Part shown: positions 17,922 through 28,663 of the stretch, piece by piece
How positions within the stretch are numbered: position 1 is the first letter of the stretch
How the letters are laid out: each line of letters starts with the position of its first letter
Assembly: GCF_921293875.1 (NCBI RefSeq)
Contig: NZ_CAKLDI010000001.1
Coordinates: 310,001-374,000, forward strand
DNA: 64,000 nt
Direction: 5' to 3'
Source of the DNA: Vibrio stylophorae
GTDB taxonomy: Bacteria; Pseudomonadota; Gammaproteobacteria; Enterobacterales; Vibrionaceae
Position numbers and translations under genes: made by a program
Notes under the pieces: model-generated
The model's database searches: none
The model's input: the letters and a program-made list of their open reading frames with translations, nothing else
Told to the model about the DNA's origin: nothing

Positions 17922-19511
17922 ATGGCCGGCATTGTATTTAAACCCTGGGAACGTTGGTTCGTTCAAATTCGTTTTATGCCGAAACTACTTGGCATTCTCT
18001 TGCTTAGTATTTTGCTATTGATTGGTAAGCAAGTTTGGGATGCCAAACACATGTATCAATCTTTATTAACGGTGCAGCAAGAGCGCGCGCAAGCGTTAGC
18101 GATTAATGGCGCAACCATGGTGGACACCTTGGTTCAAGCGCAGCAGCTAACTCAAGCACAGGCTGTGATTGAAGCGCAGCGTCAAAAATTGACCCATGGT
18201 GCACTGGTTTATATGGTGCATCCACAAAGTGGTCGTGTGGTTGCTTACCCACAAATCAACGACTTATCAAAGCTGGCGGTGAACACTACAGCGGGGCCCT
18301 TGAACCAAAGCTTAATACAAAAGCAGCAAGCCTTTGCCTTTGAAGTGGCGAATCAAGATTATGGCTATGCTGTACCTGTGCAAGGCAGTGGCTGGTGGGT
18401 GATCGCCAGTGAAAGTAACCAACAAGCCAAGGCGCAGCTGGCCAGCACGATGCAAACTATGGTGTGGCAAACCCTTCTATTGGCGCTGGTCTTGGCGTTA
18501 TGTTTTGTTTGGATTGGCTCGATGTGGCATCGTCAAACCAAATACTTGACCAAGCAAATTGGCTATTTAACCCAAGGCGATCTGCAGCAATCGATCATCA
18601 TGCCGGGGCGCGATGAGTTTTGTGATTTAGCAAAAGCCTTGGAGCAAACGCGTGAGCAGCTTCATCGCTTAGTTGATGGTCAGCGCCGCGCAGGTGAAGA
18701 GCTGACATCTTTAGCTGAAGTCATGGCTATCAGTATGGAAGAGACCAAGGATTCTGCTGAAGAGCAATTTAGCGAAATCGATCAGTTAGCATCGGCCATG
18801 GATGAGATGTCATCAACGGTACAAACGGTGGCGGAGCATGCTCGCAACGCTTCTGATGCGACGACGGAAGCTTCTGTACAAGCAGCTAAAGGCCAAGCCT
18901 TTGTACGCGATACCATCACCACCATTAACCGTCTATCCAGTGAAATCAGCGCTTCAGCACATGTGGTGAATAATGTGGAAGAGCGTGTAGATGCCATTAG
19001 CTCGGTGATTGTGACCATTCAAAGTATCTCTGAGCAAACCAATCTACTGGCACTCAATGCGGCCATTGAAGCGGCACGTGCGGGTGATGCCGGCCGTGGT
19101 TTTGCGGTGGTTGCCGATGAAGTGCGTAATCTTGCGCAGCGCACGCAAACCGCGACCGTTGAGATTCAATCGATGATCAACGAGCTGCAAAGTAGTGCAC
19201 AAAAAGCGGTGGAGATCATGGAGCAAAGCGTGGTGGAAGCCGCCGAGAGTGTGGAGCAGGTGGCTAATGCGGGGAGTGAGCTTGAGCATATCGTCACACA
19301 CGTTGACACCATTAATGGCATGAACTTCCAAATTGCATCGGCAGCAGAGCAGCAAAGTACGGTAGCCAATGAAATGAGCCAAAATCTCACTAATGTTCGA
19401 GAGATTGTGGAAGCCTCAGTGACTGTGATTGCAGAACTGGCTGAAACCGCAGAGATGCTGCAAAGCGGCGCTGAAACCATGGAAAGCAAAGTAAAAGTGT
19501 TCCAGTTGTAA
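17922..19511 (+). CDS. Methyl-accepting chemotaxis protein
   Basis: A 529-residue chemoreceptor. An N-terminal membrane helix ([18 protein letters not shown], about 20-38) is followed by a periplasmic single-Cache-like domain of about 145 residues ([19 protein letters not shown]), a second membrane helix ([18 protein letters not shown]), a HAMP domain and the cytoplasmic signalling hairpin. The tip contains the invariant [20 protein letters not shown]. There is no C-terminal NWETF-like pentapeptide, so methylation would depend on other receptors. The ligand is unknown. It is a monocistronic orphan with no che genes nearby. Confidence 0.94.
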   Translation: MAGIVFKPWERWFVQIRFMPKLLGILLLSILLLIGKQVWDAKHMYQSLLTVQQERAQALAINGATMVDTLVQAQQLTQAQAVIEAQRQKLTHGALVYMVHPQSGRVVAYPQINDLSKLAVNTTAGPLNQSLIQKQQAFAFEVANQDYGYAVPVQGSGWWVIASESNQQAKAQLASTMQTMVWQTLLLALVLALCFVWIGSMWHRQTKYLTKQIGYLTQGDLQQSIIMPGRDEFCDLAKALEQTREQLHRLVDGQRRAGEELTSLAEVMAISMEETKDSAEEQFSEIDQLASAMDEMSSTVQTVAEHARNASDATTEASVQAAKGQAFVRDTITTINRLSSEISASAHVVNNVEERVDAISSVIVTIQSISEQTNLLALNAAIEAARAGDAGRGFAVVADEVRNLAQRTQTATVEIQSMINELQSSAQKAVEIMEQSVVEAAESVEQVANAGSELEHIVTHVDTINGMNFQIASAAEQQSTVANEMSQNLTNVREIVEASVTVIAELAETAEMLQSGAETMESKVKVFQL

Positions 19512-19553
19512 GTGGTCACTCGCTCGCTTTTTAGAGCAACAGTAAGAGTAAAT

Positions 19554-19580
19554 AAAAACGCGCCATTGGGCGCGTTTTTT
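19554..19580 (+). terminator. Terminator of the chemoreceptor gene
   Basis: An AAAACGCGCC/GGCGCGTTTT-type stem with an ATT loop and a T-run. Confidence 0.9.
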
Positions 19581-19656
19581 ATCGCTGCTGACTTGTCATC
19601 AAGACAGCTGAGCGTCACACTGACAAACAACTGATTGGCCAATGGGAAGGGATGCA

Positions 19657-22608
19657 ATGCAAGTGGAGCAACAGCCAGGGGAATCATCTGAACAGGTATC
19701 TGAACTGTTATCTAAGGTACCTGCAGCGCTACAACGCGTAATGGAAAAAAACTGGCAGCACTTTATTGAGCGCCAGCCAAATTGGCAGCAGGATTGGCCT
19801 GTGGCTGAGGAAGCTGAACTGCGTCGCGTGTTGGGGTTCAGTGATTTTGTCTGTCATAACTTAAGCTGCGATCCAACACTGTTACCTTGGTTAGTGAGCG
19901 CTCGCCATAATGCATCCTTGAGCGAAGCGTATCGCACGCAGCTCGCGCAATTGTTGCAACCTTGCCAAGATGAAAACCGTTTATTGACCCTGCTACGTCA
20001 GTTTCGTCGTCAGCAAATGACCCGAATTGCTTGGCGTGATTTTGCCAATCTTGCCAGCTTAAAAGAGAGCTTGCAGGATTTGTCAGCGCTAGCTGAGGCG
20101 ATGATCATGGAAGCCTATAACTGGCTTTACGCGCATTGCTGTGAACAATGGGGTACGCCCATGGACAGGGAGGGGCAGCCTCAGCCGATGCTCATTCTCG
20201 GCATGGGGAAACTGGGTGGTGGCGAGCTGAATTTCTCTTCGGATATCGATCTTATCTTTACCTACCCGGAAAATGGCGAAACCCAAGGCGCGCGGCGCAG
20301 CATTGATAATGGCCAATTCTTTATTCGCCTAGGTCAGCGTTTAATTAAGGCGCTTGATCAGGTGACCGCCGATGGTTTTTGCTATCGCGTAGATATGCGT
20401 TTGCGTCCCTTTGGTCAAAGTGGCCCCTTGGTGATGAGTTATGCCGCCATTGAAGATTATTACCAAGAGCAAGGGCGCGATTGGGAGCGCTACGCGATGA
20501 TTAAAGCGCGGGTGATGGGCAAAGAGAGCTATCCGCAATATGCCGAACTACGGCAAATGCTTCGCCCCTTTGTGTTCCGCCGCTATATCGACTTTAGCGC
20601 GGTGCAATCGCTGCGCCGAATGAAGGCGATGATCAGCACTGAGGTGCGTCGCCGTGGCTTGGTCGACAATATTAAATTAGGGGCCGGTGGCATTCGTGAA
20701 ATTGAGTTTATCGGCCAATCTTTTCAGCTGATTCGCGGCGGGCGTGAGCCAGGGCTTCGTGAGCGCGGTATTTTTGCCACCCTGCAAGCGGTGGGCGAGT
20801 TACATCTTTTATCAACGCAAGAAGTGGCCACCCTTGAACAAAGTTATTGTTTGCTGCGCCGCTGTGAAAACCTTTTGCAAGCCATTGATGATAAGCAAAC
20901 ACAAACCCTTCCTGCCGATGCAGTGAATCAAGCGCGTTTAGCTATGGCCATGGGTTATGGCGATTTTGCCGCCTTAAAAGCGGATTTAGCTGAGGCGATG
21001 GCGGCGGTGCATCTTATTTTTGATAGCCTGATAGGTCCTGATGATGCCGATGATGAGTTGCAGGTGAGTGCACCCTATCAAGAGCTTTGGGATATGGCAC
21101 ATCAGCCTGAGGTATTGCATGCCGTGCTCAGCGAGCTTGAGGCTGCCGATATTGAAGATAAGGTGCAGCAGCTCATTCAAGCCAAGCAAGATCTGGCTAA
21201 GCGCACCATAGGTCCGCGTGGCCGAGAGGTGCTCAATCAGCTGATGCCACGTCTGCTGGCACTTTCGGTGCTTCATGAGGAGAGTGCCAAACTGCTACCG
21301 CGTCTTTGCACCCTGATTAATCGCATTGCCACCCGCACCACCTATCTTGAATTGCTACTGGAGCATCCCGTAGCACTGTCGCAATTGGTTCGGCTTTGCG
21401 CTGAAAGTGCGATGATTGCAGAGCAGCTCGCGCAATATCCTTTACTACTCGATGAGCTCCTTGATAGCCAAGCGCTGTATGATCCGACGCCGCTTGGCGA
21501 GTATCAGCGCGCGCTGAGTGAATATATCGCGCGCATTCCGCAAGAAGATGTGGAGCAGCAGATGGAAGCGATTCGCCAATTTAAGCAAACTCAGTTGCTG
21601 CATATTGCAGCGGCGGATATTGCAGGCGTATTACCCATTATGAAAGTGAGCGATCACTTAACGGCGTTGGCGGAAGCCATTATTGCGGCCGTGGTGGATC
21701 AAGCTTGGCGACAAATGGTGCCGCGCTATGGCTGCCCTGATTATCTGCTCAATCAAGACAGCACCGGATTTGCGGTGATTGGTTATGGCAAATTGGGCGG
21801 TTGGGAGCTGGGTTATGGCTCCGATCTTGATTTGGTCTTTTTACATGACTGCCCAGCTGATTCACAAACCGTGGGCGATCGCGCCATTGATAGCCGGCAG
21901 TTCTTTATTCGCTTGGCGCAGCGCATCGTCCATTTGTGCTCTACCCGCACCGCATCGGGCGTGCTCTATGAAGTGGATATGCGTTTGCGACCTTCTGGCG
22001 CATCCGGGGTTTTGGTCAGTCCAATTGATGCCTTTTCGGCATATCAACAGCAAGATGCATGGACTTGGGAGCATCAGGCGTTAGTGCGCGCGCGTATGGT
22101 TTATGGCGACGTCGAATTAATGCAGCGTTTTCGTGCCATTCGTAAATCACTTCTGTGCAAGGAACGTGATGAGTCACAACTAGCCAGCCAAGTGGTCACC
22201 ATGCGCGAGAAAATGCGCGCGCATTTAGGCTCAAAGGATGCGCAGGTGTTTTATATCAAGCAGGATGTGGGCGGTATTACGGATATTGAGTTTTTAGCGC
22301 AATATTTGGTGCTGCGCTTTAGTGCTGAGTATGACCATGTGGCCTACTGGAGCGATAATATTCGCATCTTTGATAGTCTGACTGAGGTCGGAGTGATGGC
22401 GCCAGAGCAAGCGGCTGCTTTAAAACATGCCTATATCACCATGCGCGATGAGATCCATCGATTGAATCTGCTGGGGCGCTCAGCGCGTGTTGCCGTAGAT
22501 GCCTTTGCGAGTGAGCGTGATGTGGTCAGCCAAGCATGGCAACAATGGCTCGGTCATGCAGAGCAAAATGAAGCACTGTTGGCGCCCATGAGTGCCTTTG
22601 AGTCGTAA
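19657..22608 (+). CDS. glnE: Bifunctional glutamine synthetase adenylyltransferase/deadenylase GlnE
   Basis: Adds and removes AMP on glutamine synthetase in response to PII and glutamine. The 983-residue protein has the duplicated nucleotidyltransferase architecture. The first (deadenylylase) domain shows [18 protein letters not shown] and the second (adenylylase) domain [19 protein letters not shown], each with the catalytic DxD. A helical regulatory region lies between them. ATG 19657 is chosen because GGGAAGG stands 6 nt before it; the in-frame ATG at 19642 lacks a ribosome binding site. It ends at a terminator shared with the convergent acyltransferase gene. Confidence 0.96.
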   Translation: MQVEQQPGESSEQVSELLSKVPAALQRVMEKNWQHFIERQPNWQQDWPVAEEAELRRVLGFSDFVCHNLSCDPTLLPWLVSARHNASLSEAYRTQLAQLLQPCQDENRLLTLLRQFRRQQMTRIAWRDFANLASLKESLQDLSALAEAMIMEAYNWLYAHCCEQWGTPMDREGQPQPMLILGMGKLGGGELNFSSDIDLIFTYPENGETQGARRSIDNGQFFIRLGQRLIKALDQVTADGFCYRVDMRLRPFGQSGPLVMSYAAIEDYYQEQGRDWERYAMIKARVMGKESYPQYAELRQMLRPFVFRRYIDFSAVQSLRRMKAMISTEVRRRGLVDNIKLGAGGIREIEFIGQSFQLIRGGREPGLRERGIFATLQAVGELHLLSTQEVATLEQSYCLLRRCENLLQAIDDKQTQTLPADAVNQARLAMAMGYGDFAALKADLAEAMAAVHLIFDSLIGPDDADDELQVSAPYQELWDMAHQPEVLHAVLSELEAADIEDKVQQLIQAKQDLAKRTIGPRGREVLNQLMPRLLALSVLHEESAKLLPRLCTLINRIATRTTYLELLLEHPVALSQLVRLCAESAMIAEQLAQYPLLLDELLDSQALYDPTPLGEYQRALSEYIARIPQEDVEQQMEAIRQFKQTQLLHIAAADIAGVLPIMKVSDHLTALAEAIIAAVVDQAWRQMVPRYGCPDYLLNQDSTGFAVIGYGKLGGWELGYGSDLDLVFLHDCPADSQTVGDRAIDSRQFFIRLAQRIVHLCSTRTASGVLYEVDMRLRPSGASGVLVSPIDAFSAYQQQDAWTWEHQALVRARMVYGDVELMQRFRAIRKSLLCKERDESQLASQVVTMREKMRAHLGSKDAQVFYIKQDVGGITDIEFLAQYLVLRFSAEYDHVAYWSDNIRIFDSLTEVGVMAPEQAAALKHAYITMRDEIHRLNLLGRSARVAVDAFASERDVVSQAWQQWLGHAEQNEALLAPMSAFES

Positions 22609-22627
22609 ATTGTGTTTTAAAAACGCA

Positions 22628-22656
22628 TAAAAAACGCCGCAATTGCGGCGTTTTTT
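22628..22656 (+). terminator. Bidirectional terminator between glnE and the lpxL-type gene
   Basis: An AACGCCGCAA/TTGCGGCGTT perfect inverted repeat flanked by A- and T-runs. Confidence 0.9.
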
Positions 22657-22703
22657 GTTGTCTCTTGGTATCAGCAGCTGTTGGTATCAGTACCCTGCTG
22701 GCA

Positions 22704-23630
22704 TCAGTACAATGAAGGCTCACCTTCTGGTCGTGTTTTAAAGCGACGATGAAGCCACATATATTGACTTGGCGCGCGCATAATGGATTTCTCAATTGCC
22801 TTGTTGATATAAGCTGCGGCAGCGGTTTCATCATCATGAGGAAACGCGTCCAGTGGTGGATCAACACGCAGGGTATAGCTGTAGTTATCTGGATTACGCA
22901 CGATTGAAAAGGGCACCAAAGCGCAATCACTTGCGTTCGCAAGTAAGCTGGTGCCAGTCGTTGTATTGGCTTTTTCCACCGCAAATAGTGGTGCAAAGGT
23001 ACTACGGCGTTTGCCATAGTCGTGATCAGGTGCGTACCACAGGAATTCGCCTTGGCGCAGTGCTTGCAGCATGGATTTGACATCTTTGCGATCAATCATC
23101 GCTTTATTGGAGCGTACGCGGCCATGAAACTGAAACCAGTCATAAACTGGGTTGTTATTGGGACGATAAACACCTAAGCCAGGTGTTTTTTGACCAAAGG
23201 CACGCGCGCCAATTTCTAGATTAAGTGAATGCACTGCAATTAACAGAGCGCCTTTGCCCTCTTTTTGCAGTTGATAGAGGTGTTCTAGCCCCTCATAGCG
23301 AACGTGACGTTTGATACGCCAATTAGGCCAAAACCAAGCCATCATGGTTTCAAATGCAGCTAAGCCTGAATTACCAAAGTTGTCATCGACCATGGCTTTG
23401 CGCTCTTGCTCGCTCATCTTTGGAAAGCACAGCTGTAAGTTGCGATCGGCAACTTTTACGCGGCTTTTGAGCACAATCTTGAGCAAGCGCCCCACACCAC
23501 GACCGAGCCAAAATTGAAGGCGGTAGGGAAGCCAGCTAATCAAATAGAGTGAGCCCATGCCAAACCAAATATGCCAGTAACGAGGATGAAGCCATTGAAT
23601 GGTAAATTTGGGTGGTTCAAAGTGATGCAT
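22704..23630 (-). CDS. lpxL: Lipid A biosynthesis late acyltransferase (LpxL/LpxM/LpxP family)
   Basis: Inner-membrane enzyme that adds a secondary acyl chain to Kdo2-lipid IVA. The 308-residue protein has an N-terminal membrane anchor (FGMGSLYLISWLPYRLQF). The family catalytic H-x4-E motif is His134/Glu139 in AVHSLNLEIG, and the motif APDHDYGKR(R)S is typical of LpxL and LpxP. Which chain it adds (laurate, myristate or another) cannot be read from sequence. The symbol is the family default. It is divergent from hldE, another lipopolysaccharide gene. Confidence 0.88.
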   Translation of the reverse strand: MHHFEPPKFTIQWLHPRYWHIWFGMGSLYLISWLPYRLQFWLGRGVGRLLKIVLKSRVKVADRNLQLCFPKMSEQERKAMVDDNFGNSGLAAFETMMAWFWPNWRIKRHVRYEGLEHLYQLQKEGKGALLIAVHSLNLEIGARAFGQKTPGLGVYRPNNNPVYDWFQFHGRVRSNKAMIDRKDVKSMLQALRQGEFLWYAPDHDYGKRRSTFAPLFAVEKANTTTGTSLLANASDCALVPFSIVRNPDNYSYTLRVDPPLDAFPHDDETAAAAYINKAIEKSIMRAPSQYMWLHRRFKTRPEGEPSLY

Positions 23631-23749
23631 AATTCAGGCGTAGCGAATCAAAAGAAGGTGTCAGTATAATGCAAACAAGCGATCGGTGCAGCTTACCTAA
23701 CTAATTCGTTATGTTACAATTCAGCTAATTGACAGCATTTGGAGTGACG

Positions 23750-25180
23750 ATGAAAGTCTCCTTACCTGATTATGATAAAGCCACAGTGCTTGTGGTTGGT
23801 GATGTCATGCTTGATCGTTATTGGCATGGCCCAACAGGTCGTATTTCGCCTGAGGCACCTGTGCCAGTAGTAAAGGTCGAGCAAAGTGAAGAGCGCCCAG
23901 GTGGCGCGGCCAACGTGGCCATGAACATTGCATCCTTGGGTGGCCATGCCACTTTGATTGGTTTAACGGGTAACGATGAGCCAGCAGATACCTTAGCGAA
24001 AAAGCTAGAGTCGCTTTCGGTTCGTTGTGACTTTGTTGCTTTGGATGATTTTCCTACTATCACTAAATTGCGTGTGATGAGCCGTGGTCAGCAATTGATT
24101 CGCTTGGACTTTGAAGAAGGCTTTGATCAGGTTGATGCGCAGCCGATGCTGGATAAAATTGCCGCGCAAGTGAGCCAAGCGGGGGCAGTGATCCTTTCTG
24201 ATTATGCCAAAGGCGCATTGAGCCAAGTGCAGGCGATGATTCAAATCGCACGCAAAGCGGGCGTGCCGACCCTTGTGGATCCAAAGGGCACTGATTTTGA
24301 GCGCTATCGCGGTGCGACGATGCTGACGCCAAATATGTCAGAGTTTGAAGCGGTTGTTGGCAAAACCATCGACGAGCAAGATCTGGTGGCGAAAGGTTTG
24401 GCGCTGATCGCTGAATATGATTTTGAAGCCTTGTTGGTGACTCGTAGCGAGCATGGCATGACGCTATTGCAACCTGGCCAAGAACCAGTGCATTTGCCAA
24501 CCCAAGCACAGGAAGTGTATGACGTGACGGGTGCTGGTGATACTGTGATTTCAGTGATTGCAGCGTCTTTGTCTGCGGGTAAATCTTTGGTTGAGTCTTG
24601 CGCCCTTGGTAATGCGGCGGCCGGTGTGGTGGTTGCGAAACTGGGTACATCAACCCTGAGCACCATCGAACTTGCAGAAGCAATGCATGGCGTTCAAGAA
24701 ACTGGTTATGGCGTGGTGACAGAAGCGCAGCTGATTCAAGCGGTGCGTGCAGCGCAAAGCCGCGGTGAAAAAGTGGTGATGACCAATGGTTGCTTTGATA
24801 TTTTGCATGCAGGCCATGTCTCTTATCTAAATACCGCAGCACAATTGGGCGATCGTCTGATTGTCGCGGTCAATAGCGACAGCTCAGTACAGATGCTCAA
24901 AGGTCCTGGTCGTCCAGTGAACCCTGAAGATCGCCGCATGGCGGTACTAGCTGGGCTTGGCGCCGTGGATTGGGTGGTACCATTTAGCGAAGAAACACCG
25001 CAACGTCTGATTAGCCAAGTGTTGCCAAACCTCTTGGTAAAAGGCGGTGATTATCGCCCTGAAGAGATTGCTGGTGGTCAGGAAGTGATTGCCAACGGCG
25101 GCGAAGTAAAAGTACTGAACTTTGAAGATGGTTGTTCAACCACTGAAATTATCAATGCGATTCGTGGTGGTCGTGGTTAA
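23750..25180 (+). CDS. hldE: Bifunctional heptose 7-phosphate kinase/heptose 1-phosphate adenylyltransferase HldE
   Basis: Makes ADP-heptose for the inner core of lipopolysaccharide. The 476-residue fusion has an N-terminal PfkB/ribokinase domain ([17 protein letters not shown] and the catalytic [12 protein letters not shown]) and a C-terminal cytidylyltransferase-like domain ([17 protein letters not shown] with the HxGH motif). ATG 23750 is chosen because GGAG stands 5 nt upstream and the length then matches E. coli HldE (477). An upstream in-frame start at 23729 is not supported. It is followed by its own terminator. Confidence 0.97.
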   Translation: MKVSLPDYDKATVLVVGDVMLDRYWHGPTGRISPEAPVPVVKVEQSEERPGGAANVAMNIASLGGHATLIGLTGNDEPADTLAKKLESLSVRCDFVALDDFPTITKLRVMSRGQQLIRLDFEEGFDQVDAQPMLDKIAAQVSQAGAVILSDYAKGALSQVQAMIQIARKAGVPTLVDPKGTDFERYRGATMLTPNMSEFEAVVGKTIDEQDLVAKGLALIAEYDFEALLVTRSEHGMTLLQPGQEPVHLPTQAQEVYDVTGAGDTVISVIAASLSAGKSLVESCALGNAAAGVVVAKLGTSTLSTIELAEAMHGVQETGYGVVTEAQLIQAVRAAQSRGEKVVMTNGCFDILHAGHVSYLNTAAQLGDRLIVAVNSDSSVQMLKGPGRPVNPEDRRMAVLAGLGAVDWVVPFSEETPQRLISQVLPNLLVKGGDYRPEEIAGGQEVIANGGEVKVLNFEDGCSTTEIINAIRGGRG

Positions 25181-25207
25181 TTGCTGTTAAAGCGAACCGT
25201 CATGCTA

Positions 25208-25236
25208 TAAAAAAACCCGCTATTGCGGGTTTTTTC
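25208..25236 (+). terminator. Terminator between hldE and mgtE
   Basis: An AAAACCCGC/GCGGGTTTT stem with a TATT loop and T-run; the A-run on the left lets it act for the convergent mgtE too. Confidence 0.9.
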
Positions 25237-25262
25237 TTTTGATGGTTTAGGCTAAAAAAGGT

Positions 25263-26621
25263 CTAGGCCAGAAAAATAGTGGCGAGTCCAAGAAAGACCA
25301 TTAAGCCAATCACATCGGTGACTGTGGTCAGTGCCATACCGCCAGCCAATGCGGGGTCGATATTGAGCTTTTTCAAGAATATGGGGATCGCAACGCCAGC
25401 GATGCCAGCGATGATTAAGTTGGTGAGCATGGCGGTGGAAATAATTAAGGCGAGCACTAAATTGCCTTTCCAAAAATACACCACACTACCAATGATCAGC
25501 GCCCACAATAGACCATTCATGAGACCCACGGCCGCTTCTTTTGCAAGCAAAAAACGGGTGTTGGATTGGCCGATATGACCCACGGCAAGACCACGAATAA
25601 CGAGTGCAACCGTTTGGTTACCTGCCACACCGCCCATGGATGGGACGATGGTCATCAGCACCGCAATGGCCGCCATTTTATCTAATGTGCCTTCAAACAT
25701 GTTGGACACAGAAGCAGCTGCCAGTGCTGCGAGCACATTGACGCCCAGCCAAATACTGCGGCGACGTGCTGATTTCACGGCTGGCGCAAAGGTATCTTCG
25801 TCATCATCCAAACCGGCCATACTCATCATTGAGTGTTCCGCGTCTTCACGAATGATATCCACCACATCATCGATGGTGATACGACCGACAAGATGGTTAT
25901 TTTCATCCACCACAGGCGCCGATACCCAGTCACGACGTTCAAATAGACTGGCCACTTCGCCATCATCCATGGTCACCGTAATGGCTTCGTCGGCATCGGT
26001 CATCACTTCACTGATTTGCACATCAGGTTGGGTGGTTAATAGGGTGGTGAGGGCGATCTCGCCAATCAAAAAGTTATTTTCATCGACCACATAGAGGGCA
26101 TCGGTGGCCTCTGGAATTTCGCCGCGCATACGCAAGTAACGCAGAACCACATCGGCATCGACGTCGGCACGAATGGTGATGAAGTCGGTATTCATGATAC
26201 CGCCGGCGGTATCTTCCGGATAGGAGAGCGCCGCTTGGACACGCTGGCGATCCTGCGCATCCATTTGATCGAGTACTGAACGGGAGACGTTTTGTGGCAA
26301 GCTACGAAGGACGTAGGCCAAATCGTCGGTATCCATGCCTTCGGTTGCGGCGACCAGGCTTTCTGGTGCCATTTGCGCGACGATGCCGTCTTTTACATCT
26401 TCAGAAAGCTCTTCAAGGATTTCACCATGAAGTTCAGGATCGGTCAGTTGCCAAAGGGTATCACGGCTGCGAACGGGCGAGGCTTCAAGCAGGTGCGCAA
26501 CATCTTCAGGTTCCATGCTTTGCAACAATCGCCTGACGTGCACAAACCGCCCACTCTCGAGGGCTTTGCTAACTTGTTGCAGGATCTGTTGTGTAGGGTC
26601 TTGGTCGACTATTTCTGCCAT
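25263..26621 (-). CDS. mgtE: Magnesium transporter MgtE
   Basis: Homodimeric magnesium channel of the inner membrane, gated by cytoplasmic magnesium. The 452-residue protein has the N-terminal superhelical MgtE_N domain (LLQSMEPEDVAHLLEASP), a pair of CBS domains (MNTDFITIRADVDADVVLRY and VSAPVVDENNHLVGRITIDD) and five membrane helices with the pore segment PSMGGVAGNQTVALVIRG. The start at 26621 matches the family; the open frame extends 24 codons upstream. It stands between hldE and ptsO, outside the conserved blocks on either side. No magnesium riboswitch was recognised upstream. Confidence 0.95.
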   Translation of the reverse strand: MAEIVDQDPTQQILQQVSKALESGRFVHVRRLLQSMEPEDVAHLLEASPVRSRDTLWQLTDPELHGEILEELSEDVKDGIVAQMAPESLVAATEGMDTDDLAYVLRSLPQNVSRSVLDQMDAQDRQRVQAALSYPEDTAGGIMNTDFITIRADVDADVVLRYLRMRGEIPEATDALYVVDENNFLIGEIALTTLLTTQPDVQISEVMTDADEAITVTMDDGEVASLFERRDWVSAPVVDENNHLVGRITIDDVVDIIREDAEHSMMSMAGLDDDEDTFAPAVKSARRRSIWLGVNVLAALAAASVSNMFEGTLDKMAAIAVLMTIVPSMGGVAGNQTVALVIRGLAVGHIGQSNTRFLLAKEAAVGLMNGLLWALIIGSVVYFWKGNLVLALIISTAMLTNLIIAGIAGVAIPIFLKKLNIDPALAGGMALTTVTDVIGLMVFLGLATIFLA

Positions 26622-26731
26622 CGCGCACGACCTTGTTGATGAGACGCAATATGCGGAATCATATCGCAAAAAGTTCGATTTTGCTTGTTTCAAATCGAGC
26701 CAATGGTGAAAAAAGTTATTTTGCGGCTTTT

Positions 26732-27004
26732 TTAATCAACTTCATCAAAGCCAGATTCAATCAGCGCTGTGGCGGCATTGAGTGCTTCAAGCGCCTGACT
26801 TCCTGTGGCTTTCACATCAATATATTGACCTTGCGCTGATTCCAGAAGCAAAAGCCCCATCACGCTATCGGTGCTGGCTTCTTTCTCGCCATTGCTGACG
26901 GTGAGTTTGGCATCATAGTGCTGGCTCAGCTCAACCAACTTCATGGCTGCGCGAGCATGCAAGCCCAAACGGTTTTTAATCAGCAATGTGCGAGTCTGTG
27001 TCAT
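26732..27004 (-). CDS. ptsO: Phosphocarrier protein NPr of the nitrogen PTS
   Basis: HPr-like carrier that passes phosphate from EI-Ntr (PtsP) to EIIA-Ntr (PtsN). The 90-residue product has the active-site His16 in [12 protein letters not shown] and the conserved [13 protein letters not shown] segment of the fold. The position equivalent to HPr Ser46 is present in DSVMG. It overlaps rapZ by 4 bp and closes the rpoN-hpf-ptsN-rapZ-ptsO cluster, the same order as in E. coli. Confidence 0.95.
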   Translation of the reverse strand: MTQTRTLLIKNRLGLHARAAMKLVELSQHYDAKLTVSNGEKEASTDSVMGLLLLESAQGQYIDVKATGSQALEALNAATALIESGFDEVD

Positions 27005-27873
27005 GGCAAACGTTCCAATGTACGGTGCCGCGTTTGCACCTGATGTCCATGTTGTTTGAAATAGTTGGCTAGCTGCTCTGCGACATAGACAGAACGATGT
27101 TGACCACCAGTGCAGCCCACTGCAACGGTGAGATAGCTGCGGTTATTTTTTTCTAGCATCGGTAGCCACATCTCAAGAAAGTGGCGTGTTTGATAGACAA
27201 ACTGACTGACGCTGCTTTGTCCTTGGAAAAATTCAATGACTGGTTGATCGAGACCTGTGAGGGGCTTTAGTGCAGGCTCCCAATGGGGGTTGGGTAAAAA
27301 GCGCACGTCAAAGACATAGTCCGCATCAGAGGGTAGGCCGTGCTTAAAGCCAAAGGATTCAAAAACCATCACCAGTTCACGCGCCTCGCGACCGAGCATG
27401 CGGGAGCGAACGGTTTCACTGAGGTCATGAATGGAGAGTTGGCTTGAGTCGATGACCAAATCAGCCATCTCTTTCATCGGAGCGAGGCGGGAGCGCTCTG
27501 CTTCAATTGCCTGCTCGAGAGACATTTGCTGATGCGACAGTGGATGCAAACGGCGCGTTTCGCTATAGCGTTTGATGATCACCTTATCGTCGGCATCAAT
27601 AAATAAAATATTGGTTTGATAATCCTGTGGTAACAGCGCCAGTGTTTGCGTGAGCTCCTCTGGATCGCTTGGCAGATTACGCACATCCAAACTAATGGCA
27701 ACAGGGCGCGCGGTGGATTGTAGATTGGTCGCAAGGCTGGGCAATAAACTCAGCGGAATATTATCAACGCAATAGTGACCCAAATCTTCAAGAACACGCA
27801 GCGCAACGGATTTCCCTGAACCCGAACGGCCACTGACAATGGTCAGCAGCTGAGTCGCAGAATTAGTTGGCAT
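27001..27873 (-). CDS. rapZ: RNase adapter protein RapZ
   Basis: Nucleotide-binding RNA-binding adapter. In E. coli it presents the sRNA GlmZ to RNase E and so controls GlmS and amino-sugar synthesis for the envelope. The 290-residue protein has Walker A ([14 protein letters not shown]) at its N-terminus and the conserved C-terminal RNA-binding part ([20 protein letters not shown]). ATG 27873 lies 11 bp inside ptsN and is preferred over an upstream TTG at 27897. Overlaps at both ends indicate tight co-translation with ptsN and ptsO. Confidence 0.95.
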   Translation of the reverse strand: MPTNSATQLLTIVSGRSGSGKSVALRVLEDLGHYCVDNIPLSLLPSLATNLQSTARPVAISLDVRNLPSDPEELTQTLALLPQDYQTNILFIDADDKVIIKRYSETRRLHPLSHQQMSLEQAIEAERSRLAPMKEMADLVIDSSQLSIHDLSETVRSRMLGREARELVMVFESFGFKHGLPSDADYVFDVRFLPNPHWEPALKPLTGLDQPVIEFFQGQSSVSQFVYQTRHFLEMWLPMLEKNNRSYLTVAVGCTGGQHRSVYVAEQLANYFKQHGHQVQTRHRTLERLP

Positions 27874-28345
27874 GGACGGTGTCTTCTTGTGAATCAAGGG
27901 TAGTGCTGGTGATTAATTGATATAGCTCTTCATCGGACTGAGCTTGGCGCAGCTGCTTACAGACGCGTTTATCACTGAGTTTTTCAGCAATTTTCGCCAG
28001 TGTTTTTAAATGAGCTTGGCACTGCTCTTCTGGCACCAACAGGGCAAAGAGAAGATCCACAGGTTGGTTATCAATGGCGTCAAATTCAATGGGCTCTTGG
28101 CACTGAAGCAGAACACCAATGGCATGGTCACTATGAGTCAGACGACCGTGGGGAATCGCGATCCCAGCGCCGATGCCTGTACTGCCCATTTTTTCTCGGC
28201 TCAGTAGGCACTCAAAAAGTTGCTGCGGGGATTGATCAAGCGCAGTTGCTGCAAGTTCACTGATGATTTCAAGCGCGCGCTTTTTACTAGAACATTGGAC
28301 TGCACTTTTGGTGCAGTCCAAGGATAGAACAGAATCAAGTTGCAT
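27863..28345 (-). CDS. ptsN: PTS IIA-like nitrogen regulatory protein PtsN
   Basis: EIIA-Ntr, the terminal phosphate acceptor of the nitrogen PTS. In enteric bacteria its unphosphorylated form regulates potassium transport and other targets. The 160-residue protein has the active-site His66 in GIAIPHGRL and the [22 protein letters not shown] helix typical of the family. It follows hpf with 2 bp between them. Confidence 0.95.
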   Translation of the reverse strand: MQLDSVLSLDCTKSAVQCSSKKRALEIISELAATALDQSPQQLFECLLSREKMGSTGIGAGIAIPHGRLTHSDHAIGVLLQCQEPIEFDAIDNQPVDLLFALLVPEEQCQAHLKTLAKIAEKLSDKRVCKQLRQAQSDEELYQLITSTTLDSQEDTVHAN

Positions 28346-28347
28346 AG

Positions 28348-28635
28348 TTAATGACTATTTAGCTTTTCTTTATGCTTATTGAGTTGGCGACTGAGTTTGT
28401 CGATCAGGCCATCAATAGCGGCGTATAAATTTTCATTGGTGTTGGATGCATGAACTTCACCGGCATTCACATGCAGGGTTGCCTCAACAGTCTGGTCATT
28501 TTTCTCAACTTTGACCACCACGTGAACATTGTTGATGTGTTCAAAGAAGCGCTCTAGTTTAGCGAATTTTTGATCAACATACTCACGGATTGAATCGGTA
28601 ATTTCGATTTGTTGGCCGGTTAGATTGATTTGCAT
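28348..28635 (-). CDS. hpf: Short-form ribosome hibernation promoting factor HPF
   Basis: Binds the 30S decoding region in stationary phase and promotes inactive 100S dimers together with RMF. The 95-residue length is the short form typical of gammaproteobacteria, and the sequence (MQINLTGQQIEITDSIREYV, then EATLHVNAGEVHASNTNENLYAAID) fits the family. It lies 28 bp downstream of rpoN, in the conserved rpoN-hpf-ptsN cluster. Confidence 0.95.
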   Translation of the reverse strand: MQINLTGQQIEITDSIREYVDQKFAKLERFFEHINNVHVVVKVEKNDQTVEATLHVNAGEVHASNTNENLYAAIDGLIDKLSRQLNKHKEKLNSH

Positions 28636-28663
28636 AGACTCGTTCCTTTTGTGAGGCAGTCGA

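Noticed and set aside
22526-23095. A 189-codon minus-strand frame overlapping the lpxL-type gene in another frame
   Set aside because: It crosses the glnE terminator and overlaps the conserved acyltransferase; no support for translation.
24063-24842. A 259-codon open frame antisense to hldE
   Set aside because: It lies wholly opposite the well-conserved hldE gene, is rich in His, Ser, Pro and Gln as expected of a shadow frame, and matches no family.
26640-26731. Terminator between ptsO and mgtE
   Set aside because: Only a 7-bp A/T-rich stem (AAAAAAG/CTTTTTT) is present; too weak to call, so read-through from ptsO into mgtE is possible.
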